Source: Thalassotalea euphylliae
GTDB taxonomy: Bacteria; Pseudomonadota; Gammaproteobacteria; Enterobacterales; Alteromonadaceae
Direction: 5' to 3'
Length of the DNA stretch: 64,000 nt
NCBI RefSeq assembly: GCF_003390375.1
Contig: NZ_QUOT01000001.1
Span: 3,410,001 to 3,474,000 of the forward strand
Shown: positions 27,328-36,601 of the stretch, one piece after another
Layout: the number at the start of each line of letters is the position of its first letter
Numbering within the stretch: position 1 is the stretch's first letter
Position numbers and translations under genes: made by a program
Notes under the pieces: model-generated
What the model saw: only the letters and a program-made list of their open reading frames with translations
What the model was told of the DNA's origin: nothing
The model's database searches: none

Positions 27328-27382
27328 CCTGCTTAATAGAGTTGGTTCACATTAATAAGTTCCAGAAAAGCTGATTATTTCT

Positions 27383-28771
27383 CTAATTATGCGAGGAGTG
27401 GAGCTTTGTGCGTTGCCCGATATTTCTCGACTGCCATGCTAATGTCAAAATAATTACAAAATAAGCGGTATTGGCTGGTGCTTGTAAATTAAAGTCGACG
27501 CTAATATGAATCAACATGCCAATAATGGCAGTCATGCAACCAAAGGCAACGCCTTTCATTAACGCGTGATTACGTTGTCGCATAGCTTGCATACATTGCC
27601 ATAGACTCATTAGCACAGTAATACCGAGCAGCAAGGTGGCAGGAATGCCAAATTCTAGTGAAAATTGAAGGTAGTCATTATGTGCATGATCGTAAAAGCT
27701 TGTTACTTTTTCCCCTTGCACCATAGGAAACACGGTATAGAAACTTCCTGCGCCATACCCGACAATCGGCCTTTCTTTAAGTAATGTTAGTCCATAAATA
27801 TTAACTTCATCTCGGCTTTCCTGAGCGAAGCTAGTGCTTTCAATATGAGCTTTAACTTTATCCACACCAAACCAAGCGCCAAGTATAAAAGTATCGATAA
27901 GAAATAAACTGACGAGCAATATAGAAAGGCTCGGTGTTCGATTCTTAAAATAAATCAATGCGTAGAGCCCAGTAATGGTTAATGCAACGAAAAATGCTGC
28001 ATTACCCATGCGAGAGCGAGATGCAACAAGACCAATAACAAGTATTGCAAGAGCAATTCTAACAACAGCTTTGCCTTTTATCATGGCTGATAAAAAGCTT
28101 TTTAAGCGCTGTTTCACTGAGGCACCGCTATTTTTAGACAAATTAGCAACGAGTAGGCCTACGCTTGTCGCTGTGGTTAACAATAAGAAGTTTGCAAAGT
28201 GGTTTTTATAGTAAAAAGAGCCCGTAGCATAGTGGCTAATGTGTTGCTCAAATACTAGCGATTCTTCGAGTCCTGCGTAGATACTAATAACGCCATAACA
28301 GGCTTGAAACAAGCCGGAGGCTAGCATGACTTTAAGTAAAAGCCTGATATGTTTTTCAGTGTTAATCAGTATTATTGTTAACACCATAATGCATAGATAA
28401 GACATTCCTTTGATCAGGCTTGAAAAACCTTGGCTTGGATCTAATGAAATGATATTGGCATTGGAACTAAGCTCCCCTAAGAGATCCCCGTTACTGCTTA
28501 TTGCAAATGGCATAGGCACTAATTGTACTAGCGTCCATACCTGAAATAGCATGATTGGCAATAATAATAGCTTATAGGGTTTTAAACTTTCCCAAAGGTG
28601 AGTTTTAGAATTCTTCGATAGTGCAGTTGCCAGTAGCAATCCGGCAAGTGTGATAAACGATACCACAGCCATGATTGCCCATGCCCATGGTCGATTGGAG
28701 CCAAGCGGTATTGGCAGCCAAAACACTAAAGTTAAAAAAATGTATAGGCAAAAAGAATGGACATTAGCCAT
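27383..28771 (-). CDS. O-antigen ligase family protein (Wzy_C)
   Basis: 462 residues with about 11-12 hydrophobic segments. The conserved periplasmic loop GYGAGSFYTVFPMVQGE and DHAHNDYLQFSLEFGIPA is typical of the O-antigen ligase/Wzy_C family (WaaL and relatives). It could ligate or polymerise polysaccharide on the periplasmic side. Together with the polysaccharide locus starting at 32178 it could be the ligase or a second polymerase; sequence alone does not tell. Confidence 0.85.
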   Translation of the reverse strand: MANVHSFCLYIFLTLVFWLPIPLGSNRPWAWAIMAVVSFITLAGLLLATALSKNSKTHLWESLKPYKLLLLPIMLFQVWTLVQLVPMPFAISSNGDLLGELSSNANIISLDPSQGFSSLIKGMSYLCIMVLTIILINTEKHIRLLLKVMLASGLFQACYGVISIYAGLEESLVFEQHISHYATGSFYYKNHFANFLLLTTATSVGLLVANLSKNSGASVKQRLKSFLSAMIKGKAVVRIALAILVIGLVASRSRMGNAAFFVALTITGLYALIYFKNRTPSLSILLVSLFLIDTFILGAWFGVDKVKAHIESTSFAQESRDEVNIYGLTLLKERPIVGYGAGSFYTVFPMVQGEKVTSFYDHAHNDYLQFSLEFGIPATLLLGITVLMSLWQCMQAMRQRNHALMKGVAFGCMTAIIGMLIHISVDFNLQAPANTAYFVIILTLAWQSRNIGQRTKLHSSHN

Positions 28772-28803
28772 GCTAGAGTAATCTTTTATTTATTGAGGGC
28801 ATT

Positions 28804-28831
28804 AAAAAAGGCCCAGTTTAGGGCCTTTTTT
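28804..28831 (-). terminator. Rho-independent terminator after the small secreted gene
   Basis: AAAAAAGGCCC / GGGCCTTTTTT around a six-base loop, 14 bases after the stop of the gene at 28845-29312 and before the O-antigen-ligase-like gene on the same strand. Confidence 0.9.
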
Positions 28832-28844
28832 AAAAATGACAAAA

Positions 28845-29312
28845 TTAGTTTGCAGAGGCTGCGTCGGTTGAATCACCAGTTCCGCCATTACGGCCACCAA
28901 TAACTGGCGGGGCTGTTGCCGCAGAAGCTGGCACAATTGCCGAGTTTCCTGCTGCTGTTGGCTCAGAAAGGGTTGCTGGATCACCACCACCTGCAATGGC
29001 TGCTAGCAAAATGTCTGCTGGCTGCATCAAGTTTGTATCTGCCGCCGCTTGCATAATTGCTTGATGTTGCTCTGGTTGCGAGTTGTTAATCGCCACTTCA
29101 ATTATTTGATCGGCAACGCTTGAACACGAGGTTAAGTATGTAGTTAATACTTCATTTAAATTCGCTTGCTCGTTAATAGCACTGACAATTGGCGAAGTGA
29201 AATCACTACAATTGATCGCTGTTGCGTCGGTTAATTCAGCACTGTCTTGTGCTACAACTGCCATACTGGTAATACCAAGAAATAGCGTCGTCCCTAAAAT
29301 TGCTTTCTTCAT
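28845..29312 (-). CDS. Small secreted protein with a TAAG motif, downstream of lapD
   Basis: 155 residues from ATG 29312, preceded by GGAG six bases upstream; the 13-residue longer frame is unlikely. Signal peptide MKKAILGTTLFLGITSMAVVAQ, then a helical middle with two cysteines (NCSDF and TSCSSV) and a Gly/Ala/Ser-rich tail. Residues 119-122 read TAAG, the same tetrapeptide as the LapG cleavage site in Pseudomonas LapA. It is the third gene in the lapG-lapD direction and ends at a strong terminator. The family is not recognised; a LapG substrate role is only a hypothesis. Confidence 0.7.
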   Translation of the reverse strand: MKKAILGTTLFLGITSMAVVAQDSAELTDATAINCSDFTSPIVSAINEQANLNEVLTTYLTSCSSVADQIIEVAINNSQPEQHQAIMQAAADTNLMQPADILLAAIAGGGDPATLSEPTAAGNSAIVPASAATAPPVIGGRNGGTGDSTDAASAN

Positions 29313-29416
29313 CTTTTTCTCCAGCGTTGCTCTTAATAAAGCAAAGAGCATCTCGTAATTTTATAAACGAATGTTTAAAAAATCAACAGATTGTCTGAGC
29401 TATGTTTAAGTTTTCT

Positions 29417-31342
29417 TTATTTAGCTTCGGGTTTGCCTACAAAATAACCTTGATAGTAATCACAAAATAGCGACTGCAAAATATCTAGCTGCTGTTGTGT
29501 TTCAATGAGCTCGGCAATTACCTTTATATTGAGATTGTGAGCAATATTGATTAGCGACTGCACAAACAATTGATTTTCATTTGAAAGGGCGAGCTGTTGG
29601 GTGTAGCTGCCATCAATTTTGACATTATCAGGTTTAATTTGCATCAAGAAAGAAAACGACTGAGTTGTTGCACCGAAGTGTTCAAGTGTAATGGCGCAGC
29701 CAAGTTGTTTTAATGCCTTGATTAGCTGAATAATTCTTGTCGCATTCGCCTGCAAGCTTTGTTCACTTATTTCAAAGCACAAAGCGCCACACAATTGAGG
29801 CTGGGCTGTGAGCTTAGCTAATAACCAATTGATAAACTCGTCATTGCGCAATGAAGCGCGGCTGATATTAAGAGCTAGCGTTAAGTCACTTTGCTGTGCT
29901 GCTTTAAGGCCTTGCTCAATAATTAATTTATCAAGCTCGGTAGTCAGCTGATATTTTTCCGCGACTAGAAAAAGCTGTGCCATTGAAACTTCGCGGTTAG
30001 CATCTGACAACCTAGCGAATACCTCAAGCTGACTTGTATTTTTTGCGTTATCACAAATAGGTTGGAAAACCAGATCTAACGTTTCCTCTGCCAATAACTG
30101 TTGAACATAGGCTTGCCAATCAAGGTTTTCTTGAGGGATTACCATATCTTGAGCCAGTGCCCAACCGTTTGCGTTCGTTGTCGCTTCTTTTAAAGCACTG
30201 TCTGCTGCGGCAAGTACATCAGTGGCAGATCCATTACTATTAATGGCACTAACGCCAATATGAGCAAAGGCACTAACGTTGTGGCGACTAGGGGCTTGAC
30301 TAAAATATTCAGTTAGCTGTTCTGCCAATTGCTGAATTTCTGATTGGTTCGTGCCTTTAGCAATTACCGCGAGATCTGAACCACTGATTCGAAATAACGT
30401 TTGCGAATCATGTGTAATTTTAGTTGATATAGTGGCGGCTTGTTTAACGTACTCATCGCCAGCAGCATAGCCAAGTGATTTATTCACATCACTTAGCCCT
30501 GTTAAGTGGATAATCAGCAGGTGTCCCTCTGAACTGGCTTCTTGTGCGGTAAATAAAGCTGAAAGCTGATTGTTAAAAGCTCTTCGATTGGGTAGTTGTG
30601 TTAGCTCATCAACAAACGCAAATTGACGGTATTTCTCACTTTGCTGACTTAACTCCGCAAACATGTTTTTTAGAATATATGACATGCGATTCATCGCATT
30701 GACAAATAAGCTAAGTTCGCGAGGTTTGGGAATATCAGTAACTTGAATAAAGTTGCCTTGGCAAATTTCATCTGCTTGTTTAGCAGCGCGATGAATTGCA
30801 TTAGTAATGGTCTTTAGTAGCCAAAACACTAGACTACCCGTGAGCAAGAATAATCCAAACACCATTATTGATATTGCCTTAGCACTCGTCCACAACTGCT
30901 GATAAGCATAGCCAGGGTGAGTTGCCAAGGTGATGGTTCTAGGGCTTTGCCAATTGATCAAAAATTCAGTACTACCAGTAGGTGTTTGGATTGGGAACAT
31001 CGCGGTAAACCAAGCTGGAATACTTTCATCAGTACTCGGATTTTCTAATTGGTATAGTAGTTTTGATTGTTGATCGGTTAAGCGAATATACTGGTAATAA
31101 CCACTATCGAAAATAACGTTAATTCTCACCTCGGCGATAGCTTGATACAACTCCGGGTCGTTAGCAGCTTCAGAATCACTTTGAATGGTGTGACCTAAAG
31201 AAGTGACGGCGTCTTGTGCGTGAACCGCTAGTTGCTGGCTAATAAAATCTTTGGTGCTGGCGACATTAATCCACAATGTCGCTGCAAAGACCAATAGCAG
31301 TACTGAAGCTAATCCTAAATAAAGCTGTTTAGATAAACTCAT
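29417..31342 (-). CDS. lapD: LapD-like c-di-GMP receptor with degenerate GGDEF and EAL domains
   Basis: 641 residues. An N-terminal membrane helix (8-27), a periplasmic LapD/MoxY-type domain (28-150), a second membrane helix (155-177) and a HAMP segment precede degenerate GGDEF and EAL domains. SGSDL (320-324) stands where GGDEF is expected and EVF (440-442) where EAL is expected, so both domains should be catalytically dead and only bind c-di-GMP. LapD sequesters the LapG protease when c-di-GMP is high. It is directly downstream of lapG (22 bp), the canonical pair. Confidence 0.93.
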   Translation of the reverse strand: MSLSKQLYLGLASVLLLVFAATLWINVASTKDFISQQLAVHAQDAVTSLGHTIQSDSEAANDPELYQAIAEVRINVIFDSGYYQYIRLTDQQSKLLYQLENPSTDESIPAWFTAMFPIQTPTGSTEFLINWQSPRTITLATHPGYAYQQLWTSAKAISIMVFGLFLLTGSLVFWLLKTITNAIHRAAKQADEICQGNFIQVTDIPKPRELSLFVNAMNRMSYILKNMFAELSQQSEKYRQFAFVDELTQLPNRRAFNNQLSALFTAQEASSEGHLLIIHLTGLSDVNKSLGYAAGDEYVKQAATISTKITHDSQTLFRISGSDLAVIAKGTNQSEIQQLAEQLTEYFSQAPSRHNVSAFAHIGVSAINSNGSATDVLAAADSALKEATTNANGWALAQDMVIPQENLDWQAYVQQLLAEETLDLVFQPICDNAKNTSQLEVFARLSDANREVSMAQLFLVAEKYQLTTELDKLIIEQGLKAAQQSDLTLALNISRASLRNDEFINWLLAKLTAQPQLCGALCFEISEQSLQANATRIIQLIKALKQLGCAITLEHFGATTQSFSFLMQIKPDNVKIDGSYTQQLALSNENQLFVQSLINIAHNLNIKVIAELIETQQQLDILQSLFCDYYQGYFVGKPEAK

Positions 31343-31364
31343 TTCAATCTCTTCTTTATTGTTG

Positions 31365-32030
31365 TTATTTGCCTTGTTCGATTCTAACTAGCATGTTTTC
31401 CCACATGCCATGTCCTGTATTTCTTAGCTTTTTACCACGTCCTTGAGCTTTTGCAGCCCATAGGCCATCACCGTTGAAGCTATACACTGGTTTTAGGTCA
31501 CGCCTTAAGTTTGCGGGTAAAATACGTTTATTCAAATTGTCCAAAAGCAGCGGCATCGCATCGGGTGTTTCAAAATAGGCCAACACCATATGAGCTTGCT
31601 TGATCGATAGTGCTTGCACGTACATGAGTCGTAATTTTTCTTTTGGAACACCAAGCGCGGTAAGCGTAAAGTATTTTGCGATACTGAAGTCTTCGCAATC
31701 GCCTGCGTTCTTCCCTAAAAACTCGACCGGCGTCGCCCAGTAGTCTTTTTGTCCCCACACTTGGTTGTCATCAACAAAGCGCAATTGGTTGAAAAAACGA
31801 TTAACGGTGTAAAGCTTTTCTTTTTCGGAGTCGTTTTGGTATTCAGATACGATATCACGCCAACGAGTAACACGTTCTTTAGCATCATCCCCGTATTCTA
31901 GTTCAACGCTATGTAATAAATTTTCTGGAAAAAGAGAAAGTTGCCTGTCTGCCAAGCTGAAAAAACTTAGCATCAATAGTATGGATAAAGATAAGTAAAA
32001 TAAGCTTTGATTGCTCGGCCGCGCAAACAA
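31365..32030 (-). CDS. lapG: LapG-like periplasmic cysteine protease (bacterial transglutaminase-like)
   Basis: 221 residues from TTG 32030 with AGGA 7 bases upstream. An N-terminal hydrophobic export signal (about 10-27) is followed by the BTLCP/DUF920 domain with catalytic C112 (NAGDCEDFSIAKYF), H147 (QAHMVLAY) and D164 (LLLDNLN). LapG cleaves the N-terminus of a large RTX-type adhesin to release the biofilm and is inhibited by LapD. No adhesin gene of that type is present in the window. Confidence 0.94.
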   Translation of the reverse strand: MFARPSNQSLFYLSLSILLMLSFFSLADRQLSLFPENLLHSVELEYGDDAKERVTRWRDIVSEYQNDSEKEKLYTVNRFFNQLRFVDDNQVWGQKDYWATPVEFLGKNAGDCEDFSIAKYFTLTALGVPKEKLRLMYVQALSIKQAHMVLAYFETPDAMPLLLDNLNKRILPANLRRDLKPVYSFNGDGLWAAKAQGRGKKLRNTGHGMWENMLVRIEQGK

Positions 32031-32177
32031 AATGATTCCTCAGCGTTGTCTGTCAAAGCATCTTATTGTTATGATTAGCAACAATCAATTGATTTTGCTC
32101 TACTAATTAAATCATTTATGGTTGAAAAAAGGTGAGCAATTTGCCTTGTACCATAACCTTAGCCGAACGGACTCTCC

Positions 32178-33479
32178 TTGCAGCAACATCTCAATCGAAA
32201 AAGCATATTAAAAAAAGCTGTTGCTAGTTCGATGGTGTCGAAGGTGGTAAGTTTTTGTTATCAAGTATTTTCACTGCCTTTATTGATGGCTTTTTTAGGT
32301 GTTGAAAAGTATGCCATTTTTGCAATCTTTTTAACGTCAATTGGTTGGGTGTTTTGGTTGTCGAATAGCCTATCACCTGCTGTTACTCGAATTACTGCTA
32401 GAAATGGTATTACGCAAATAGCTCATCGGGTTTATCTTGCAGCCAAGAAAGTGACATTTTTTATTGCTGTGGTAGCTGTTGTTGGTGGGGCAGTGTTAAC
32501 GCTTGTGCAGCTAAATCATCAGGTAATGTCACACTTTAACCTTCACGACGTATTATTATTACTTCTGTTGTCTCTATTAGTGATGTATTACTCAGTAGCA
32601 GACTCAGTAAGACAAGGTGTTGGCCAGCAACATATAAACAATCTTTATTTTTCAGGCGCGAATGCCATCACCATTGTAAGTATTTTTGTTATTGCAAAGA
32701 TGAACTGGCACGAGAGTAGTAAATTGCCTTTGGCGATAGTGGTTACTTATTTGCCTTTATTTATTATTAAAGTAATTAACACCTTTCAGGTTAATACTAA
32801 GTTTAAGGTTAAGCCATTAACACATACCTATAACCCGAAAAAAGCGTTATTAAAGCTTCTTTTTGGTGTTGGCTCTGCAAATTTATTTATTCAGCTTTCA
32901 GTTCTAACCAATAAAAGTGTAGTGTCATTTTTTGTCATCGACGCAAGTTTAGTTGAAATGGCTAAGTTGGACATTGCCTTTCGCTATTTTACGATTGCTG
33001 GTACTTTCTTTGCGACAATTCAAGCACCACTCTGGCCATTGTTAACCAATGCATATAAACAAAAAGAATATAATTGGATTCGTATGTGGCAGTTGGTACT
33101 TACTATCGGATTTGGTGTTATTTCTTTAGTGCTATTTGCTGTGACGTATTTGTATGGTGAGCAATTGTTTTTGCTTTGGAGTCAAGCCGCCGTTGTTATC
33201 ACCCAACAAGAAATAATGTTGATGTCGGGTTACTTTTTAACAATTGCGCTAAATCAAGCACACATTATATTGTTGATGGGGAAAAGTGACTTTGCATTTA
33301 TAGCTAAAAGTTTATTGATTGAAGCTGGCGTATTGATTCTTTTGATTTTTAGTCAGCAATTTGAACAATCATTATTAGGAGTGATTCAAGCGCTAATAGT
33401 TGCTCGTATTATAAGTTCGCTGCCAATGTTGAGTTGGAAAGTATGGTATCAACAAAGGGGCGCTGCACTTGAAAGTTAA
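32178..33479 (+). CDS. Polysaccharide flippase, Wzx/MATE-like
   Basis: 433 residues with about 12 hydrophobic segments; opens with KSILKKAVASSMVSKVVSF, the amphipathic start common in Wzx proteins. Start TTG 32178 is preferred weakly; ATG 32232 is an alternative. It would flip undecaprenyl-linked repeat units across the inner membrane. It is the first gene of a co-directional block of sugar-polymer genes, divergent from lapG. Confidence 0.82.
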   Translation: MQQHLNRKSILKKAVASSMVSKVVSFCYQVFSLPLLMAFLGVEKYAIFAIFLTSIGWVFWLSNSLSPAVTRITARNGITQIAHRVYLAAKKVTFFIAVVAVVGGAVLTLVQLNHQVMSHFNLHDVLLLLLLSLLVMYYSVADSVRQGVGQQHINNLYFSGANAITIVSIFVIAKMNWHESSKLPLAIVVTYLPLFIIKVINTFQVNTKFKVKPLTHTYNPKKALLKLLFGVGSANLFIQLSVLTNKSVVSFFVIDASLVEMAKLDIAFRYFTIAGTFFATIQAPLWPLLTNAYKQKEYNWIRMWQLVLTIGFGVISLVLFAVTYLYGEQLFLLWSQAAVVITQQEIMLMSGYFLTIALNQAHIILLMGKSDFAFIAKSLLIEAGVLILLIFSQQFEQSLLGVIQALIVARIISSLPMLSWKVWYQQRGAALES

Positions 33480-34251
33480 TAATCACTTTGTCAGCTACGC
33501 TGCTGGTACGTTTGAGAATAATATTCCTTTGAACCGACTTTTTGCAAAGCTATTTTTGCGGCCTAAAACGATAACCTATCATTGCCGAAAAGATTTAGAG
33601 CAGACGACATTTTACTTAACTAATAAAGACATTTTGAATGAGCTGCGTGGTGCAGGTTACTGGGCGTGGAAACCATATTATATTCTTGAGTGTATGAAAA
33701 ATGTGCCAGAAGGCGACCTTATTATTTATCACGATTGCGGATTTGGTTATCGTTTCAAGCACTTTATTTACCCTAGATTATTGATTAAATTTGCCGAGCA
33801 ATATGGTTCGTTTCCAGGGGTATTCATACCTGAGCATGGCGCGAATAAAAAATGGACTAAACAGTTTGCTTTTCAGCAATTAGGCTGTGAGCAAAGTCGT
33901 TATAGAGAACAACCACAAATACAGGCGACTTTTTCTATTTGGAAAAACTCACCTAAGAATCGGGAATTTATACAAGCGTGGTTAGCGGCATGTACTGATC
34001 GAGCTTTAGTCACTGATGATGAAGTTACTGGTATAGATAACGATGTTGAATTTGTTGAGCATCGCCATGATCAATCTTTGCTTACACTATTGGCACTTAA
34101 AGCTAAATTAACACTTCCTAATGCAGGTGATGAGGTGATTCCATTGAATAAATCTATCAGCATGGTTGAGTTGTATTTTCGTGCAAAGTCCTCGTTCGTT
34201 TATAAGCTGATTTATCGAACCGTACTAGCTATTAAAGGTATAAAAAAATAA
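33469..34251 (+). CDS. Putative glycosyltransferase-like protein of the polysaccharide locus
   Basis: 260 residues from TTG 33469, overlapping the flippase end by 11 bases. Stretches such as LRGAGYWAWKPYYILECM, GDLIIYHDCGFGYRFKHF and HRHDQSLLTLLALKAKL resemble a family of capsule-cluster transferases (acceptor pocket followed by a DxG-like and an HDQ motif), but I do not recognise an exact family. No membrane segments. Position between the flippase and glycosyltransferases supports sugar transfer. Confidence 0.6.
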   Translation: MKVNNHFVSYAAGTFENNIPLNRLFAKLFLRPKTITYHCRKDLEQTTFYLTNKDILNELRGAGYWAWKPYYILECMKNVPEGDLIIYHDCGFGYRFKHFIYPRLLIKFAEQYGSFPGVFIPEHGANKKWTKQFAFQQLGCEQSRYREQPQIQATFSIWKNSPKNREFIQAWLAACTDRALVTDDEVTGIDNDVEFVEHRHDQSLLTLLALKAKLTLPNAGDEVIPLNKSISMVELYFRAKSSFVYKLIYRTVLAIKGIKK

Positions 34252-34253
34252 CG

Positions 34254-35390
34254 ATGAAAGTGTGTTTAGTTGACCCTATAGGAACAGGGCACCATGTTGA
34301 ATATGTGAAAGCCGCACTTACTCGCTTTGAGGAACTAGGTGTTCAAGTTCACTTTATTGGCGCAGCTGATATTTCAGATGCAATTAAAGAAAATATCAAT
34401 AGCTATACGGTTTTGGAGGTAGCGCAAATAACTGGTTTTCTATCGAAAGAGCGCAATAAAATAGCTTTTGTGAGGCGTGCATATGATATTGCACTTCAGC
34501 AAGAATGTGAGCTTATTCACTTTCTTTATTTAGACAGGCATATTCGCGCTTTATATTTCTCTGGCTGTATTAAGCAGTTACCTATCGTTGCGACATTGCA
34601 TTGGGGCTATATGATCTCAAGTTTATGTCAAACACTTCGTCAAAAAGCGGCAGGGTTTATTGATGCTCAGTTACTTAAAAATCTTAGTAATGCAGGCTTG
34701 TATCTATGTGTACATTCAGAAAAGCTAGCATCAATGTTGCCGTGTCGACAAGGTACAGTTTCGGCAATCAATTATCCGATACAAAGTGACTATAAGTTTA
34801 ATGAACAAGAGCGTAGTGAATATAGAGCAGAGCTTGATGTGGGGCAACACGAAAAGCTGTTACTGTGTTTTGGTGGCACAAGAATAGACAAAGGAGCTGA
34901 TAAGGCGCTAAAGGCATTGGCGTTTCTTTCTGAACAATACAAGTTGTTAATTATTGGTGCAGAACAAGATATTCTTTATAGTGATTTAGCAACTTTGGCT
35001 AAGGAGCTTGGTATACAAGAGCGAGTTATATTAAAAAAAGAGTTTGTTGATGATGACAAAGTAAACCGAATCTTTTCAGCTGCTGATTGCTTGCTATTAC
35101 CTTATGATGAGTCTTTTTCTGGACAAAGTGGCCCGTTAACTATTGCCGCTGCCATAGGGGTGCCTGTTGTTGCTTCAAAAGCGCTTGTCTTGGAAGAAAC
35201 GATTACTAAGTTTGAATTAGGGAACATTCATCAATGGGGGAGAGATACTCAACTAGCGCTAACGTTAAGCAGTATTAATTCTCCTCGTAAACTTTGTGTG
35301 AAAGAGTTTCTTAGTACAAGCGGTTTCGCTGAATTTAGTCGAAGGAATGTAGCGATATATCAAAATATAACTTCTCTAAAATATGAGTAG
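34254..35390 (+). CDS. Glycosyltransferase, GT4-like
   Basis: 378 residues, GT-B fold. The N-terminal loop DPIGTGHHVEYVKAAL is followed by the C-terminal donor-binding half with LLCFGGTRIDKGADKALKAL, the nucleotide region ADCLLLPYDESFSGQSGPLT and IGVPVVASKALVLEE. It should add one sugar to the lipid-linked repeat unit in the cytosol. It starts 2 bases after the preceding gene, so translational coupling is likely. Confidence 0.87.
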   Translation: MKVCLVDPIGTGHHVEYVKAALTRFEELGVQVHFIGAADISDAIKENINSYTVLEVAQITGFLSKERNKIAFVRRAYDIALQQECELIHFLYLDRHIRALYFSGCIKQLPIVATLHWGYMISSLCQTLRQKAAGFIDAQLLKNLSNAGLYLCVHSEKLASMLPCRQGTVSAINYPIQSDYKFNEQERSEYRAELDVGQHEKLLLCFGGTRIDKGADKALKALAFLSEQYKLLIIGAEQDILYSDLATLAKELGIQERVILKKEFVDDDKVNRIFSAADCLLLPYDESFSGQSGPLTIAAAIGVPVVASKALVLEETITKFELGNIHQWGRDTQLALTLSSINSPRKLCVKEFLSTSGFAEFSRRNVAIYQNITSLKYE

Positions 35391-35402
35391 CGTAGAATTA
35401 TT

Positions 35403-36596
35403 ATGAATTATTTGAGAGTTAACGGTTCTCAGCTTGGTCTTGTACTTTACTTTTGCGGGGTATTTATTTCTTGGCAAATTCAAGCGCTAGGTATCTTACC
35501 AAGATTCTTGGATATTGGGGTGATATTGATTTTGTCATTGGCACTAATGTTTGTAGGCAGAGTGACAACTTCTAACAATAAAAGAGATAATCTATTTATT
35601 CTTGCTGGTTTAATTATTCTTTTGCTTTATGCCCTCCTAAGTTCACTAGTCATCAATGATTATAAAAACTTAATTTGGAGCTTGTTTGGATTCGCTGCTT
35701 TTTCTGTATTTTATTCATTAAATATTGAAAAAACTAACTTAAGCTATTTGGCGTTTTATTTCGCTTTATTCTGCTGTCTTGTATATTTAGCGCAACTATC
35801 TACAAATAGTGCTTTAGCGATAAATTCGCTGGTTAGGCATACAGCGACGGAGGAAAATAAAGCATTTGGTTTAGTTTCTTATACTGCTATCGCCGCACTG
35901 TGTTTTTCTTTAGCGACTATTAATAGCTCGCTTAACTATAGAAGGTTATTTTTAATCTATCTTTTTCAAGCTCTTGTCTTTTTTCTTGTCCTAATTTCAG
36001 GGGCTAGGTCTCCTTTGTTTGGTCTTGCTCTAGCCCTGCTATATATCAACTACATATTATTTCGACATCCTATGTTAAAAAGGAACAAGGTAAATATTTT
36101 GCTCATTGGTTTTGCAACTATAGTATTAGGCGCATTTTTCTTTGACTCTATTTCCTTGCGTTTTTTTGCATTTATAGACTTTTTGAGTAGAGGTTTACTT
36201 ACCTTATTTAATAGTAGTGGTTATTTTGCTGACGCTGCAGCATTGGCAAGGGTTTATCAACGAGAGATAGCGCTAAATCAGTTTGTTGAACACTTCTATT
36301 TTGGTGCTGGGTTTAAGTATTTTTGGGTAGACTTCCCTCTGCTGCAGGCATTTTCAAATGGTGGTGTTTTTTTTGGAGGGGTATATTTATTAGTTTTTTT
36401 TATTTACCCATTTAAGCATTCGATAGTTACCTTATTTTTTAATTCCAAAGCTTCTTTAGCTGGCCAATTATTGTCGTTGCTTTATTTATGTAATTCACCA
36501 CGCTTGTTTTTGCATGGGCAACCGTACGATTGGCAGCATATGCTCTACGTGATACCTGCTGTTGTATATTTTGCAAGGACTCAAAAGTCAGGGTGA
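35403..36596 (+). CDS. O-antigen/exopolysaccharide polymerase, Wzy-like
   Basis: 397 residues, strongly hydrophobic with about 10-11 membrane segments and a larger periplasmic loop near ALARVYQREIALNQF and FGAGFKYFW. This layout and its place next to a flippase fit a Wzy polymerase; such proteins share little sequence, so the call rests on topology and context. Base composition here is particularly AT-rich, as is usual for wzy genes. Confidence 0.7.
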   Translation: MNYLRVNGSQLGLVLYFCGVFISWQIQALGILPRFLDIGVILILSLALMFVGRVTTSNNKRDNLFILAGLIILLLYALLSSLVINDYKNLIWSLFGFAAFSVFYSLNIEKTNLSYLAFYFALFCCLVYLAQLSTNSALAINSLVRHTATEENKAFGLVSYTAIAALCFSLATINSSLNYRRLFLIYLFQALVFFLVLISGARSPLFGLALALLYINYILFRHPMLKRNKVNILLIGFATIVLGAFFFDSISLRFFAFIDFLSRGLLTLFNSSGYFADAAALARVYQREIALNQFVEHFYFGAGFKYFWVDFPLLQAFSNGGVFFGGVYLLVFFIYPFKHSIVTLFFNSKASLAGQLLSLLYLCNSPRLFLHGQPYDWQHMLYVIPAVVYFARTQKSG

Positions 36597-36601
36597 GCAG
36601 T

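Noticed and set aside
29417..31342. Active diguanylate cyclase/phosphodiesterase
   Set aside because: The catalytic motifs are replaced (SGSDL for GGDEF, EVF for EAL) and the gene is paired with lapG, so a receptor role is preferred.
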